45,753 nucleotides of DNA from Caldilineaceae bacterium (GCA_020433455.1 JAGRCP010000005.1:1-45753); one strand, 5' to 3'; positions 1 to 9,291 are shown, numbered from the stretch's first letter. Notes: generated by a model from the letters alone, not told the origin. Numbers and translations: made by a program.

Positions 1-2282
1 CGCAGGGTGATCTCGCCGGTCATGGCCAGGAAAGAGCGCACGGGCCGCCGGGTCATGAGGCTGGCCAACGCGGTGGCCATGGTAATGCCTGCGCTGGGGC
101 CGTCCTTGGGAATCGCGCCGGCAGGAATGTGCATGTGGATATCGGAGGTGCGGAACAGCTCGCTGTCGATGCCCAGCGCATCGGCCCGGCTGCGCACATA
201 GCTTAGCGCAGCCTGCGCGCTCTCCTTCATCACGTCGCCCAACTGGCCGGTGACCACAAAACCCTTTTCACCCGGCGCCCGGGCCGCTTCAAAGAACATG
301 ATGTCGCCGCCCGTGGCCGTCCACGCCAGGCCCACAGCCACGCCGGGCGTTTCGGTACGCTCGATAATTTCGTCCCGGTGAATGGTGCGCTTGCCCAGAT
401 ATTCCACCACATTATCCGCGTTAATCACCAGGCCTTCCTCCAGGCTCCCGGCCGCGACCCGGGCCGCGACTTTGCGGCAAACCTTGCCGATCTGGCGCTC
501 CAGGCCGCGTACGCCCGCTTCCCGGGTATAGCCCTGGATCATCTCCATGAGTGCGTCTTGCGTAAAGCTGATTTCGCTGCTGCGCAGGCCGTTCTCCTTG
601 ATCTCACGCGGGATGAGATAACCCTGGGCAATCTGCACCTTTTCGTCCTGGGTGTAGCTGCTCAGTTCAATAATCTCCATGCGATCCCGCAGCGGCGGCG
701 GGATGGTGTCCAGCACATTGGCGGTGGTGATGAACATGACCTGGCTGAGATCGAACGGCACATCCAGATAGTGATCCCGGAATTCCCGGTTCTGTTCGGG
801 ATCCAGCACTTCCAGAAGCGCGCTGGAGGGATCACCCCGGTAATCGCGGCTGAGTTTGTCCACTTCATCCAGCATGAAGACGGGGTTCTTGGTTTCAATC
901 CGCCGCAAGCTCTGGATGATGCGGCCGGGCATGGAGCCGATGTAGGTGCGCCGGAAGCCGCGGATGTCGGCTTCGTCGCGCACGCCGCCCAGCGCCAGAC
1001 GCACGAACTTGCGGTCCATGGCCCGCGCGATGCTGATACCCAGGCTCGTTTTGCCCACACCGGGCGGCCCCACAAAACAGAGGACAACGCCCTCCCGCTC
1101 CCGACGAATCTTGTCGCGCAGGTCTTCCTCCGCCAAATCCTTACGCTCGGCGCGCAGCTTGCGCACGGCCAGAAATTCCAGAATGCGCTCTTTGATCTCG
1201 TCCAGCCCGTAGTGATCCTCATCCAGCACCTGCCGCGCGTGCTCAATATCCAGGTTATCCTCGGTGACGGTCTGCCAGGGCAAACTGACCATGAGATCGA
1301 GGTAGGTCTTGATGACGCTGTATTCCGCGGCCTGGATGGGCATACGCTTCATGCGGCCCAGCTCTCGGTGCGCCTCCTTCTCCGCCTCCTCGGGCATGCC
1401 CGCGGCCGCGATGCGCTCCTCCAGCTCATTGATGTCGGCCGTCTGCTCGTCATCCTCGCCTAACTCTTTCTGGATGGCCTTCATCTGCTCGCGCAGGAAA
1501 TAATCCCGCTGCATTTTTTCCATCTCGCCCTGGGCCTCGGACTGAATCTTGCGGCCCAGCTCCAATACTTCCACTTCCTTGTTAAGCAGTTGGGTCAGGG
1601 AACGGAGCTTATCCTGGACGCTGTCCAGTTCCAGCAGCTTCTGCGCGTCTTCCGTGCTCAGGCGCGTGCTGCTGGCCGTGAGGTAAGCCAGCTGCAGGGG
1701 ATCTTCGGCATTGATGGCCATCATGGCCAATTCTTCGGGTAGCTGGGGTTCCAGCTCAATCAGGCGGCGGAAGAGCTGCTCCACGGTACGAACCAGCGCA
1801 TCCATCTCCAGGCCCTCTTCCATGATTTCGGGCAGAGCCTCCACCCGCGCGCGCAGGTAGGGCTCTTCCTGGGTGTATTCCAGAATACGGATGCGCTCCA
1901 GCCCCTGAACCAGCAGGCGAATCGTGCCGTTGGGCGTGCGCAGAACGCGATGAACCTGCGCGGCCGTTCCCACAGAGTGCACCTGATCAGGACCGGGCTC
2001 GGACACGTCCTCATCATGCCCCGTCACCAGGGCGATAATGCGATTGTCGGGCAGATTTTCTTCCACCAGACGCAGGCTGCGCTCCTGGCCGATAGGAAGA
2101 GGCAGCCACATCATGGGATAGACAACGACCCCGCGCAGGGGCAGAACGGGCAGCTCATCGGCCAAAAACGGATCGATCTTCTGCGGTTCGGGATCGAACT
2201 CTTCCGCAAATTCCTGAGACTCAAAGAGAACCTCGTCTTCTCCGTTCTCCCAGTCGTCGTATTCTTCAAACGTGCGTTTCAT
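1..2282 (-). CDS. lon: ATP-dependent Lon protease, 3' end outside window
   Basis: Cytoplasmic AAA+ serine protease that degrades misfolded and regulatory proteins. The reading frame is open from the ATG at 2282 to the window edge (760 codons). An N-terminal LON substrate domain ([12 protein letters not shown] near residue 45) is followed by a coiled region ([19 protein letters not shown]), then the ATPase with Walker A GPPGVGKT at 405-412 and Walker [10 protein letters not shown]. The protease domain carries KDGPSAGIT with the catalytic serine near residue 730. The partner lysine should lie just beyond the left edge and cannot be seen. The acidic N-terminus ([17 protein letters not shown]) precedes the LON domain and makes the protein slightly longer than E. 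coli Lon at the same motifs. It has its own promoter and is divergent from the ABC exporter genes. Family assignment is very secure. Confidence 0.97.
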   Translation of the reverse strand, partial: MKRTFEEYDDWENGEDEVLFESQEFAEEFDPEPQKIDPFLADELPVLPLRGVVVYPMMWLPLPIGQERSLRLVEENLPDNRIIALVTGHDEDVSEPGPDQVHSVGTAAQVHRVLRTPNGTIRLLVQGLERIRILEYTQEEPYLRARVEALPEIMEEGLEMDALVRTVEQLFRRLIELEPQLPEELAMMAINAEDPLQLAYLTASSTRLSTEDAQKLLELDSVQDKLRSLTQLLNKEVEVLELGRKIQSEAQGEMEKMQRDYFLREQMKAIQKELGEDDEQTADINELEERIAAAGMPEEAEKEAHRELGRMKRMPIQAAEYSVIKTYLDLMVSLPWQTVTEDNLDIEHARQVLDEDHYGLDEIKERILEFLAVRKLRAERKDLAEEDLRDKIRREREGVVLCFVGPPGVGKTSLGISIARAMDRKFVRLALGGVRDEADIRGFRRTYIGSMPGRIIQSLRRIETKNPVFMLDEVDKLSRDYRGDPSSALLEVLDPEQNREFRDHYLDVPFDLSQVMFITTANVLDTIPPPLRDRMEIIELSSYTQDEKVQIAQGYLIPREIKENGLRSSEISFTQDALMEMIQGYTREAGVRGLERQIGKVCRKVAARVAAGSLEEGLVINADNVVEYLGKRTIHRDEIIERTETPGVAVGLAWTATGGDIMFFEAARAPGEKGFVVTGQLGDVMKESAQAALSYVRSRADALGIDSELFRTSDIHMHIPAGAIPKDGPSAGITMATALASLMTRRPVRSFLAMTGEITL

Positions 2283-2325
2283 AGCTCACTTGGTCGGCTA
2301 ACTAATTGGTCATAGACAAGAGAGC

Positions 2326-2334
2326 ATTGTACCA
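2326..2334 (-). promoter_or_regulatory. Extended -10 promoter candidate for lon
   Basis: On the minus strand the sequence TGGTACAAT lies about 45 bases before the lon ATG. It gives an extended -10 element (TGn plus TACAAT). No good -35 hexamer is present 17 bases upstream. I see no HrcA (CIRCE) inverted repeat here, so heat control through that operator is not supported. Confidence 0.5.
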
Positions 2335-2388
2335 CAAAAGTGCGCCGATTCTCTACGCCGCATGGAACCAAAAATCTTGTCCCCCGAA

Positions 2389-2417
2389 TTGACTTTCCCC
2401 GATCCGCCCGCTACACT
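2389..2417 (+). promoter_or_regulatory. Sigma70-type promoter for the ABC exporter pair
   Basis: TTGACT (2389-2394) and TACACT (2412-2417) are separated by exactly 17 bases, close to the TTGACA-17-TATAAT consensus. The predicted transcription start near 2424 leaves a leader of about 60 bases before the GTG at 2487. It is divergent from the lon promoter. Confidence 0.7.
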
Positions 2418-2486
2418 TGAAGCTTCGCGTTGTTGACGGGGGCGACACGCCTGCGCCGCCGTCCGAATCGGCACAAGGAGGTACGT

Positions 2487-4262
2487 GTGGACCAGCAGCC
2501 CGGCGTCTACCGGCGCCTATTGGCATACCTGCGGCCCTATTGGCGGCAGGTCATTCTGGGCTATGGGGCCATGTTCATTGCAGCCGTCATCAACCTGTTC
2601 GTTCCCCAGATCATCAAGCGCGCCATCGACAACGGCCTGGCCGCGGGGTCGGGGCGCATGCTCTTTAACGCGGCTGCGCTCATCCTGGGGATTGCAGTTG
2701 TACGCGGCCTGGCGGCATTTACCCAGCGCTTCTACGGCGAGTGGCTCACCCATCGGGTTTCTTACGATCTGCGCACGGATTTTTATGCGGCCGTCCAGCA
2801 CCTGCCCTTCGCCTTCCACGATCAGGCCCAAACCGGCGATCTCATGAGCCGGGCCACCAGCGACATCAGCGAAACCGAACGTTTTGCCGGCATCGGCCTC
2901 ATGGACCTGGCCGGCGTCATCGTATTGGGCGTGGGGATCATCCTCGCCATGCTATGGGAGGACTGGCATCTGGCCTTGTTGGCCCTGGGGCCGATTTTGC
3001 TGCTCTTTGCGGCAACCATCCGTTTCGGCCGCGTCGTACGCCCCATGTTCAAGGTCGTACAGGAGCAGATGGGCGTCCTCTCCACCACCATGCAGGAGAG
3101 CATGACGGGCATCGCGGTCGTCAAGGCTTTCGCCCGGGAACCCTATGAGCTGGAAAAATTTGACCGGGAAAACGATATCTGGTTTGACCGCCGCTTCCGG
3201 GTTATTCGCACATGGGCCAACAACTGGCCCCTCTTTACCTTTCTCCTGGCGCTCGGCGTCTTTTTGCTCCTCTATTTCGGCGGCAACGCGGCTCTGCGCG
3301 GCGAGATCACCGTCGGCGCGCTCTTTGCCATGATCTCCTACGTGCTCATGCTCAACGGACCGGCCCAGCGCCTGGGCTTCCTGACCAATCTGGCCGCCAC
3401 CGCAGGAGCCAGCGCGACCCGGGTCTTCGAGATCATCGATACCCCCAGCGACATCCCCGAAGCGCCCGACGCCGAAACTCTCCACGACGTGCAGGGCGAA
3501 GTGCGCTTCGAGCAGGTGGACTTTGCTTATCGCAACACGCGTCCCGTGCTCAGCGACATCACCTTTACGGCCCGACCCGGCCAGCGCATCGCGCTCATCG
3601 GTCCGACCGGCGCAGGCAAATCCACGGTCATCAACCTGCTGCCCCGCTTCTACGACCCCACGGCGGGGCGCATCTGCATTGACGGCGTGGACATTCGCAC
3701 CGTCACTCTGCACAGCCTGCGCCGGCAGATCGGCCTGGTGCTGCAAGACCCCTTCCTCTTTAGCATGACCATCGGCGAGAACATCGCCTACGGCCAGCCA
3801 GAAGCAGAAGGGGACGACATCATCACCGCGGCCCGCGCGGCCAATGCCCATGACTTCATCACGCACTTTCCCAACGGCTATGACACGATTGTGGGCGAAC
3901 GGGGCGTAACCCTGAGCGGCGGACAAAAGCAGCGGATTGCCATCGCCCGCGCGCTCCTTCTGGCCCCCCGCATTCTGGTGCTGGACGATTCCACCAGCAG
4001 CGTGGATACCGAGACCGAGCATCTCATTCAGGAGGCGCTGGAGCGGCTCATGGCCAACCGCACTACTTTCGTGATTGCCCAGCGGCTGTTGACCCTCAAG
4101 CACGCCGACCAAATTTTGGTTATGGATGAGGGAAAAATCGTGGCCCGCGGCGCCCATCACCAACTGCTGGAAGCGGGCGGCCTCTATCGGGAAATCTACG
4201 ATCTCCAATTGCGCGATCAGGAAGAGTTCCGCGCAACAATGGGCGGAAAGACGACCGTATAG
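2487..4262 (+). CDS. ABC exporter subunit with degenerate ATP site (heterodimer partner 1)
   Basis: Multidrug/lipid-type ABC half-transporter of 591 aa: a six-helix membrane domain (about 15-310) followed by an ATPase. The GTG at 2487 is chosen because AAGGAGG ends 5 bases before it; the frame is open upstream to an ATG at 2430 with no ribosome site. Walker A GPTGAGKST begins at residue 372 and the signature LSGGQKQR at 476. Two catalytic residues are changed. The Walker B glutamate is Asp501 (ILVLDDSTSS), and the H-loop histidine is Gln532 (VIAQRL). In heterodimeric exporters such as TM287/288 and TAP, this pattern marks the subunit whose Walker motifs form the non-hydrolysing site. The next gene, 29 bases downstream, has the complementary pattern. 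The substrate is unknown. Confidence 0.92.
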   Translation: MDQQPGVYRRLLAYLRPYWRQVILGYGAMFIAAVINLFVPQIIKRAIDNGLAAGSGRMLFNAAALILGIAVVRGLAAFTQRFYGEWLTHRVSYDLRTDFYAAVQHLPFAFHDQAQTGDLMSRATSDISETERFAGIGLMDLAGVIVLGVGIILAMLWEDWHLALLALGPILLLFAATIRFGRVVRPMFKVVQEQMGVLSTTMQESMTGIAVVKAFAREPYELEKFDRENDIWFDRRFRVIRTWANNWPLFTFLLALGVFLLLYFGGNAALRGEITVGALFAMISYVLMLNGPAQRLGFLTNLAATAGASATRVFEIIDTPSDIPEAPDAETLHDVQGEVRFEQVDFAYRNTRPVLSDITFTARPGQRIALIGPTGAGKSTVINLLPRFYDPTAGRICIDGVDIRTVTLHSLRRQIGLVLQDPFLFSMTIGENIAYGQPEAEGDDIITAARAANAHDFITHFPNGYDTIVGERGVTLSGGQKQRIAIARALLLAPRILVLDDSTSSVDTETEHLIQEALERLMANRTTFVIAQRLLTLKHADQILVMDEGKIVARGAHHQLLEAGGLYREIYDLQLRDQEEFRATMGGKTTV

Positions 4263-4291
4263 GGCAGACGGAAATTCCGGAGCAATGCAAT

Positions 4292-6187
4292 ATGACAAGC
4301 AATTTACCCCATTCCACAATCGAGCGCGAGTCCATCGGCTGGTTCGATCCCCTGCGCAGCGCGCGCAATCAGGCCGCCGAAGCGGAGCGTGAAGCGCGCA
4401 TCCGTCATTTCCTGCCCGATGATGATGACGACGCGGACGTCATGCTGGGCAAGGCCTACGACGACCGCCTGGTACGCCGCCTGCTGGGCTTCATGAATCC
4501 TTATCGCAGGCAGTTGGTTGCCGCGATCCTGCTCATGATCATCACGGCGCTGCTCAGCGTCTCCGGGCCGTGGATCATCGGTCGGGCCATCGACAGCGGC
4601 ATCCGCGCCGGCAATGCCCAGACCTTTCGCTTCTGGACCTTCGCCTTCCTGATTGCCGCCGTCTTCGAATGGCTCTTCAACCGCAGCCGCATCGCGCTCA
4701 TGGCCTACGTGGGCACGCGGGTGGTGGCCGACATGCGCAGCCTCCTCTTCCGTCACCTGCATAAGCTCTCCCACACCTTTCACATCAACTACTCGGTGGG
4801 GCGCCTCATGAGTCGCCTCATCAGCGATGTGGGTGTGCTCCAGGATTTCGTCACCTGGTCCATCACCGGCTTGGCCCGTTCCGTCTTCATTTTGCTGGGC
4901 ATCATGGGCGCGATGCTGCTCATGAACTGGCGGTTGGCCCTGGTCACCTTTGCCGTACTTCCCTTTATGCTTCTCCTGACCAACTACTGGCGCAAGCACG
5001 TCCGCCAGGCCTATCGGGCTACCCGGCGACGACTCTCGCTGATCAACGGCTACCTGAACGAGTCCATCACGGGCATCCGCGTCACCCAGAGCTTTGTACG
5101 CGAGAAAGTCAACGCCCGGCACTTTGACGACCTCAACCATTCCTATCTCGACGCCAATGTGGAAGCGACGCGCCTGGCGGCGCTTTTCTTCCCCGGCGTA
5201 GACTTTATGGGCTCCCTGGCGACAGCGCTGGTGGTGGGCGTGGGCGGCTGGCTCGTTCTGCGTGATTCCCTGACTGCGGGAACGCTGGTTGCTTTCGTCC
5301 TGTACGTGGACCGCTTCTTTGATCCCATCCGCGAACTGGCCCAGCGCTACAACACCTTCCAGGCGACCATGGCCGCGGGCGAGCGCATCTTCACGCTGCT
5401 GGATACGCCGCCCGATCTGGCCGATGCGCCCGGGGCCGTTCCCCTGCCGCCGATCCAGGGACGCGTGGACTTTGACAACGTGGACTTCGCCTACAAGCCC
5501 GATGAACCGGTCCTGAGCGGCATCAATCTTCACGCCGAGCCGGGCGAGCGCATCGCCCTGGTGGGGGAGACGGGCGCGGGCAAAAGCACCATCATCCGTC
5601 TCCTGGCCCGCTTCTTTGACGTGACGGGCGGCGCCATCCGCATCGACGGCTATGATGTACGCGAAGTGACCCTGGCCAGCCTACGTTCACAATTGGGGAT
5701 CGTGCTGCAGGACAGCTTTCTCTTCGGCGGCTCCATCGCCGAGAATATCCGCTACGGTCGGCTGGATGCAGATGCCGCGGCGGTGGCGGAAGCCGCCGCG
5801 GCCGTGGGCGCCGATCACTTCATCCGCCAGCTCTCTAACGGCTATGCGAGCGACGTAGGCGAAAACGGCGTCAACCTGAGCGTAGGTCAACGCCAGCTCA
5901 TCTCCTTTGCGCGTGCGCTCCTGGCCGACCCGCGCATTCTCATCCTGGACGAGGCCACGTCCAGCGTAGACACGGCAACGGAACAGGTTATCGACCAGGC
6001 GCTGGATCGCCTCATGGAGGGGCGGACGAGCTTTGTCATCGCCCATCGTCTGAGCACCATCGTCAATGCCGATCAGATCATCGTGTTGGACAGGGGCCGC
6101 ATTGTAGAGCGGGGCAGCCATACCGAGCTGCTGGCCCGGCGGGGGCGGTACTATCAGCTTTATACTATGCAGTGGGCCGGACAGTAA
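4292..6187 (+). CDS. ABC exporter subunit with catalytic ATP site (heterodimer partner 2)
   Basis: Second half-transporter of 631 aa, probably co-transcribed with and assembling with the preceding one. A charged cytoplasmic N-terminal stretch (about 1-55, with a DDDDDAD run) precedes a six-helix membrane domain and an ATPase. Walker A GETGAGKST begins at residue 425, Walker B ILILDEATSS carries the catalytic Glu554, and the H-loop VIAHRLS carries His585, so this subunit supplies the hydrolytic Walker site. Its signature is LSVGQRQL rather than LSGGQ, the change expected opposite the degenerate Walker site of the partner. The ATG at 4292 is chosen because GGAG lies upstream and the spacing suits a two-gene operon. 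The pair resembles YheI/YheH-type exporters. The cargo cannot be inferred. Confidence 0.92.
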   Translation: MTSNLPHSTIERESIGWFDPLRSARNQAAEAEREARIRHFLPDDDDDADVMLGKAYDDRLVRRLLGFMNPYRRQLVAAILLMIITALLSVSGPWIIGRAIDSGIRAGNAQTFRFWTFAFLIAAVFEWLFNRSRIALMAYVGTRVVADMRSLLFRHLHKLSHTFHINYSVGRLMSRLISDVGVLQDFVTWSITGLARSVFILLGIMGAMLLMNWRLALVTFAVLPFMLLLTNYWRKHVRQAYRATRRRLSLINGYLNESITGIRVTQSFVREKVNARHFDDLNHSYLDANVEATRLAALFFPGVDFMGSLATALVVGVGGWLVLRDSLTAGTLVAFVLYVDRFFDPIRELAQRYNTFQATMAAGERIFTLLDTPPDLADAPGAVPLPPIQGRVDFDNVDFAYKPDEPVLSGINLHAEPGERIALVGETGAGKSTIIRLLARFFDVTGGAIRIDGYDVREVTLASLRSQLGIVLQDSFLFGGSIAENIRYGRLDADAAAVAEAAAAVGADHFIRQLSNGYASDVGENGVNLSVGQRQLISFARALLADPRILILDEATSSVDTATEQVIDQALDRLMEGRTSFVIAHRLSTIVNADQIIVLDRGRIVERGSHTELLARRGRYYQLYTMQWAGQ

Positions 6188-6387
6188 TTGCAGGAAATCG
6201 GCTAATCAACAAGGAACTTGTGCCGGGCGTCAGACGTTGGCCGATATTGTATCAATCCAATCGTGACTCTACGGCAGGTCCATGGTCCCGGTTGACGGGG
6301 GTCATCGTGCATGGGCGCGAGAAACTACAGGTTTCTGCTCCGACGCACTTTTTGCAGTAGAGTCAATCAACCAAAAAGGCAAGGTGC

Positions 6388-7275
6388 ATGTTTATGTCAA
6401 TAAAACAGGTTCGTTTCTTCTTCCTCAGCTTTGCGGTCATGCTTTTGGCCGCGTGCGCCGTCCCGCTTAGCCCCGACGGCCAGGCGCCCGGCACAGTCTC
6501 TGACCCGGCTACTGCAACCGCAGAGGACCCCAACGCGGCCATACTGAGTGCGGCCGAAGATGCCGGCATTCTGGTCTATACCGTCCAGGAGCAGCAGAGC
6601 GACCAGCGTTATCAACTCAATCTCCTAATACCGGTGACCGACAATGAAGCCATCGATGCACGCCTGGGCGCCATGGCCGACGAGTTTATAACCGAGTATC
6701 ACAACACCGCACAGGAAGTCGCCGCCGATTACCGGAAATACCGGGAAGAGACGGGAGAGACCGCCGCGACCTTCCACGCCGACTACATGCAAAGCTTCCG
6801 CATCGCCCGGGCGGACGAGGCTCTCCTGGCCTTTGTCGTGGAGCAATACCGCAACACCGGGAATACTGGCAGCGACGACGTCACCGGGTACACCTTTGAC
6901 CGCAGCACCGGCGAAGAATTGACCTTAACCGACTTCTTCGTGGACGACAGCTACCTCGCGCGCTTGTCGGACCTGACGCGCGCCCAGCTCATCCAGCGCT
7001 ATACGAATGAAACCGGTGATATGAGCTTCGATTCGGATGCCGCCAAACAGGAATATCTGGACAACATGCAAAGCATGGTGGAAGCGGGCACAACGCCGGA
7101 AGCTAAAAATTTCGACGGTCTGGTCTTTCAGGCCGACAACTCGGTCCTAATCGTTTTCGACAAGTATCAGGTTGCGCCCGGCGCCTGGGGCAATCCGGAA
7201 ATAACCGTGCCCCTGGACGCCATCCAGGATTTGCTCACGCCGCGGATGAGCGACTTGCTGGGCCTGGACGGATAA
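6388..7275 (+). CDS. Lipoprotein with PdaC/RsiV-like (DUF4163 + DUF3298) domains
   Basis: Exported lipoprotein of 295 aa. The N-terminus has a hydrophobic signal peptide ending in a lipobox, LLAAC, with Cys23 as the likely lipidated residue. A low-complexity linker rich in Pro, Ala and Thr follows. The body fits the DUF4163/DUF3298 pair seen in PdaC and in the extracellular part of the anti-sigma factor RsiV: a DUF3298 core is visible in YTFDRSTGEELTLTDFF and FDKYQVAPGAWGNPEITVP. There is no attached deacetylase or sigma-binding domain, so the role is probably binding or sensing at the cell surface. A second ATG lies at 6394. The gene ends 9 bases before a LuxR-type regulator, which suggests co-transcription. 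Function is not established for this architecture. Confidence 0.75.
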   Translation: MFMSIKQVRFFFLSFAVMLLAACAVPLSPDGQAPGTVSDPATATAEDPNAAILSAAEDAGILVYTVQEQQSDQRYQLNLLIPVTDNEAIDARLGAMADEFITEYHNTAQEVAADYRKYREETGETAATFHADYMQSFRIARADEALLAFVVEQYRNTGNTGSDDVTGYTFDRSTGEELTLTDFFVDDSYLARLSDLTRAQLIQRYTNETGDMSFDSDAAKQEYLDNMQSMVEAGTTPEAKNFDGLVFQADNSVLIVFDKYQVAPGAWGNPEITVPLDAIQDLLTPRMSDLLGLDG

Positions 7276-7284
7276 GCGCTTCCC

Positions 7285-7914
7285 ATGCCGTTGCCTGTTC
7301 GGGTCCTCCTGATTGCCGATGATCCCCTTGCCCGCGCCGGCCTGGCCGCGCTTTTGGCCGACAGCGACAGCTGCGACGTGGTCGGCCTGGCCGCGGCGGG
7401 TGAGGAGTTGGCCCAGGCAGCCGCGCTTTTCCGGCCGGATGTCGCGCTGTGGGACCTTGGCTGGGAGCCCGAACCCGATTTCGACCTGCTGACCCAGGTA
7501 ACGGACATCCTGCCGCCTGTCGTCGTTTTGGCCGACGAGACCGATCTGGTCGCATCGCTCCTGGCGGCAGGCGTGCGGGGCGTCTTAAGCCGCAGAACCC
7601 CCGCCCCCGCGCTGGAAAACGGCCTCCTGGCGGCTGCACAGAATCTGCTCGTGCTGACGCCGGAATTAGCCGGTGCGCTCACCGCGCGGCTGGCCGCAGC
7701 GCCTGAACCACTGGTCGAGGAACTGACGGCCCGGGAGATGGACGTCCTTCAGCTCATGGCGGAGGGAGCAGCCAACAAGTCAATTGCCCGGGAACTGGAG
7801 ATCAGCGAAAACACGGTCAAGTATCACGTCAACGCCATTCTGGGTAAGCTGGACGCGCAGAGCCGCACGGAGGCGGTGGTGCGCGCGACGCGGATGGGGT
7901 TGATTTGGTTGTGA
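7285..7914 (+). CDS. LuxR/NarL-family response regulator, degenerate receiver
   Basis: DNA-binding regulator of 209 aa. The N-terminal receiver keeps the acidic pair Asp12-Asp13 and the phospho-acceptor position Asp57 (VALWDLG). The conserved Thr position is Ala83 (VVVLADE), and the conserved Lys is replaced by Arg in LSRRTP (103-104), so normal phosphorylation switching is doubtful. The C-terminal helix-turn-helix (147-209) is typical of LuxR/NarL (LTAREMDVLQLMAEG and ENTVKYHVNAILGKL). No histidine kinase is encoded nearby. It follows the PdaC/RsiV-like lipoprotein by 9 bases and precedes the HtrA-like gene. A response regulator that senses without phosphorylation, or is driven by a distant kinase, are both possible. 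Confidence 0.85.
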   Translation: MPLPVRVLLIADDPLARAGLAALLADSDSCDVVGLAAAGEELAQAAALFRPDVALWDLGWEPEPDFDLLTQVTDILPPVVVLADETDLVASLLAAGVRGVLSRRTPAPALENGLLAAAQNLLVLTPELAGALTARLAAAPEPLVEELTAREMDVLQLMAEGAANKSIARELEISENTVKYHVNAILGKLDAQSRTEAVVRATRMGLIWL

Positions 7915-7920
7915 GGGGGG

Positions 7921-7970
7921 GATTGAAGAATAAAGATTTGGAGATTGGGGAGATTAGGGGATTGGGAGAT
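7921..7970 (+). repeat. Degenerate purine-rich GATT repeat after the LuxR gene
   Basis: Just after the stop codon at 7912-7914 the plus strand is a run of GATT-containing units spaced 7, 7, 8, 9 and 9 bases apart (GATTGAA, GAATAAA, GATTTGG and similar). It looks like an eroded version of the heptad arrays found elsewhere in the window. Confidence 0.5.
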
Positions 7971-8058
7971 TGGTTGCCTGTCAAACGGATTGACGGGTGC
8001 GGCCCGATCGAATGGGTGGGGTGCGGGCGTCGGTCTTTGTGAGATACTGGCGTCACAG

Positions 8059-8132
8059 TGAATCCCGGCGGAAATAAGCTGACAGTTCCTGCCAGAGGTA
8101 GAAGGCCCTGATTTTCGCCGTGGTATTCACGC
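8059..8132 (+). promoter_or_regulatory. Conserved leader motif upstream of the HtrA-like gene
   Basis: TGAATCCCGGCGGAAAT (8059-8075) matches 15 of 17 positions with a motif at 11685-11701 and is related to one at 16078-16094. GGTATTCACGC follows 46 bases later. The DeoR leader has GGCATTCACGC after 45 bases, so two blocks are shared at almost the same spacing. It could be an operator, a structured leader or a relic of a small repeat. Confidence 0.4.
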
Positions 8133-8178
8133 AGAGATGTAACAGTATGTTTTTCCCTTACCCAAAGGAGTACTCTAG

Positions 8179-9165
8179 ATGGAAAATCTTCAATCATACA
8201 GCAACGCACTCGCCGATCTGGCTGAGGCTGCGGGTGAATATGCGGTACGCGTCGAAGCCCGGCGCAGGATGCCCGCCACGGGCGTCATCTGGTCGGCTGA
8301 CGGCGTCATCGTGACCAGCCACCACGCGGTCCAGCGGGAAGACGATCTCTTTGTCGGCCTGCCCGATGGAAGACGCGTGGAGGCCGCATTGGCCGGTCGG
8401 GATCCGGAAACGGATCTGGCAATCCTCAAAGTGGATGCCGCGGACCTGGCCGTGCCGGGCTGGCGGGAAAGCGCGGATGTACGCGTAGGCGAAATTGGCC
8501 TGGCGCTGGCCCGTCCGGGAGAAAATATCCAGGCCGCCGGGGGCATCATCAGCGCGGTGGGCGATGGACCACATGGCCATCACGGCCACGGCCCCCATCA
8601 CCATGGCCGCCGGCATGGCCACGGCAAAGGACGCGGCCGGGGCGAGCCCAACGAGGATACCAAACGTCATGCCTGGGACCGAGCAGGGGGCGGGCCGTAT
8701 ATCCGCACCGACATCCTCATGTATCCCGGCTTTTCCGGCGGCCCATTGGTCATGACGGACGGCCTACTGGCGGGCGTCAACACTTCGGCGCTGCGCCACG
8801 GCGCAAGCATGGCCGTCCCCGGCGAAACGGTCGCCCGGGTTGTGGAAACTTTGCTCACCCATGGGCGCATGCCCCGCGGCTACCTGGGCATTGGTCTCCA
8901 GCCGGTTCGCCTGGCCGAAGCGCTACAGGCAACGCTGGAACAGGAAACCGGTCTCATGATCCTCTCCGTTGAGCCGGATGGTCCCGCAGCCGCGGCCGGT
9001 CTGGTGCAGGGAGACGTCCTGCTCGCCCTGGATGACGAGCCGACGACTCATGTGGATGCGCTCCAGGCCCTGCTTGCCGGCGACCGTGCGGGCGCAACCG
9101 TGCTTGCGCAGTACGTCCGGGGCGGCCAGATCGAAGAGACCGACATTACCATCGGCACAGTTTGA
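8179..9165 (+). CDS. HtrA/DegP-like S1C serine protease with His-rich insert, no signal peptide
   Basis: Trypsin-fold protease of 328 aa with one C-terminal PDZ domain (about 230-328). AAAGGAG 9 bases before the ATG fixes the start. The triad is present: His49 (VTSHHAV), Asp79 (DPETDLAIL) and Ser186 (YPGFSGGPL, with Phe where GNSGG is usual). HtrA proteins are normally exported or membrane-anchored, but here the first 30 residues are polar (MENLQSYSNALADLAEAAGE) with no signal peptide or membrane helix, which implies a cytoplasmic enzyme. Between the Asp and Ser regions lies a glycine/histidine stretch (131-155) with nine histidines in 17 residues, followed by an Arg/Gly-rich tail. This may bind metal. 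It follows the LuxR regulator by about 260 bases and has its own leader. Confidence 0.85.
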   Translation: MENLQSYSNALADLAEAAGEYAVRVEARRRMPATGVIWSADGVIVTSHHAVQREDDLFVGLPDGRRVEAALAGRDPETDLAILKVDAADLAVPGWRESADVRVGEIGLALARPGENIQAAGGIISAVGDGPHGHHGHGPHHHGRRHGHGKGRGRGEPNEDTKRHAWDRAGGGPYIRTDILMYPGFSGGPLVMTDGLLAGVNTSALRHGASMAVPGETVARVVETLLTHGRMPRGYLGIGLQPVRLAEALQATLEQETGLMILSVEPDGPAAAAGLVQGDVLLALDDEPTTHVDALQALLAGDRAGATVLAQYVRGGQIEETDITIGTV

Positions 9166-9186
9166 TTGGCGCAAAGCGCCTGCCCG

Positions 9187-9213
9187 CCGGGAGCGCCGGA
9201 CGCCAGTCCGGCA
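9187..9213 (+). repeat. REP-like hairpin element, copy 1
   Basis: A 27-bp unit containing the perfect inverted repeat GCCGGAC (9195-9201) and GTCCGGC (9206-9212) with a 4-base loop. The same unit recurs at 43376-43402 with a single difference, in the loop. It lies just after the HtrA-like stop codon and could end transcription or protect the 3' end. Confidence 0.7.
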
Positions 9214-9260
9214 GTAACGCCAAGCTGAAGCAGTTTAGAAAAATCATCGGGTTATGGTAA

Positions 9261-9291
9261 CCTCCGGGCGGGGCTTATTCCCGCCCGGAGG
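9261..9291 (+). terminator. Strong GC-rich hairpin between HtrA-like and AKR genes
   Basis: CCTCCGGGCGGG (9261-9272) and CCCGCCCGGAGG (9280-9291) form a perfect 12-bp stem with a 7-base loop. No T-run follows, so it may act as a stability element or attenuator rather than a simple intrinsic terminator. A weaker hairpin (9294-9303 with 9320-9330) follows directly. Everything lies within the leader of the aldo/keto reductase gene. Confidence 0.55.

Noticed and set aside
378..1463. Long plus-strand open frame (361 codons) opposite lon
   Set aside because: It is antisense to a clear Lon protein with intact motifs. High-GC codon bias produces such shadow frames and its product matches no family.
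2952..4319. 455-codon minus-strand frame opposite the first ABC gene
   Set aside because: It is an antisense shadow of a well-supported ABC exporter, with low-complexity composition and no domain.
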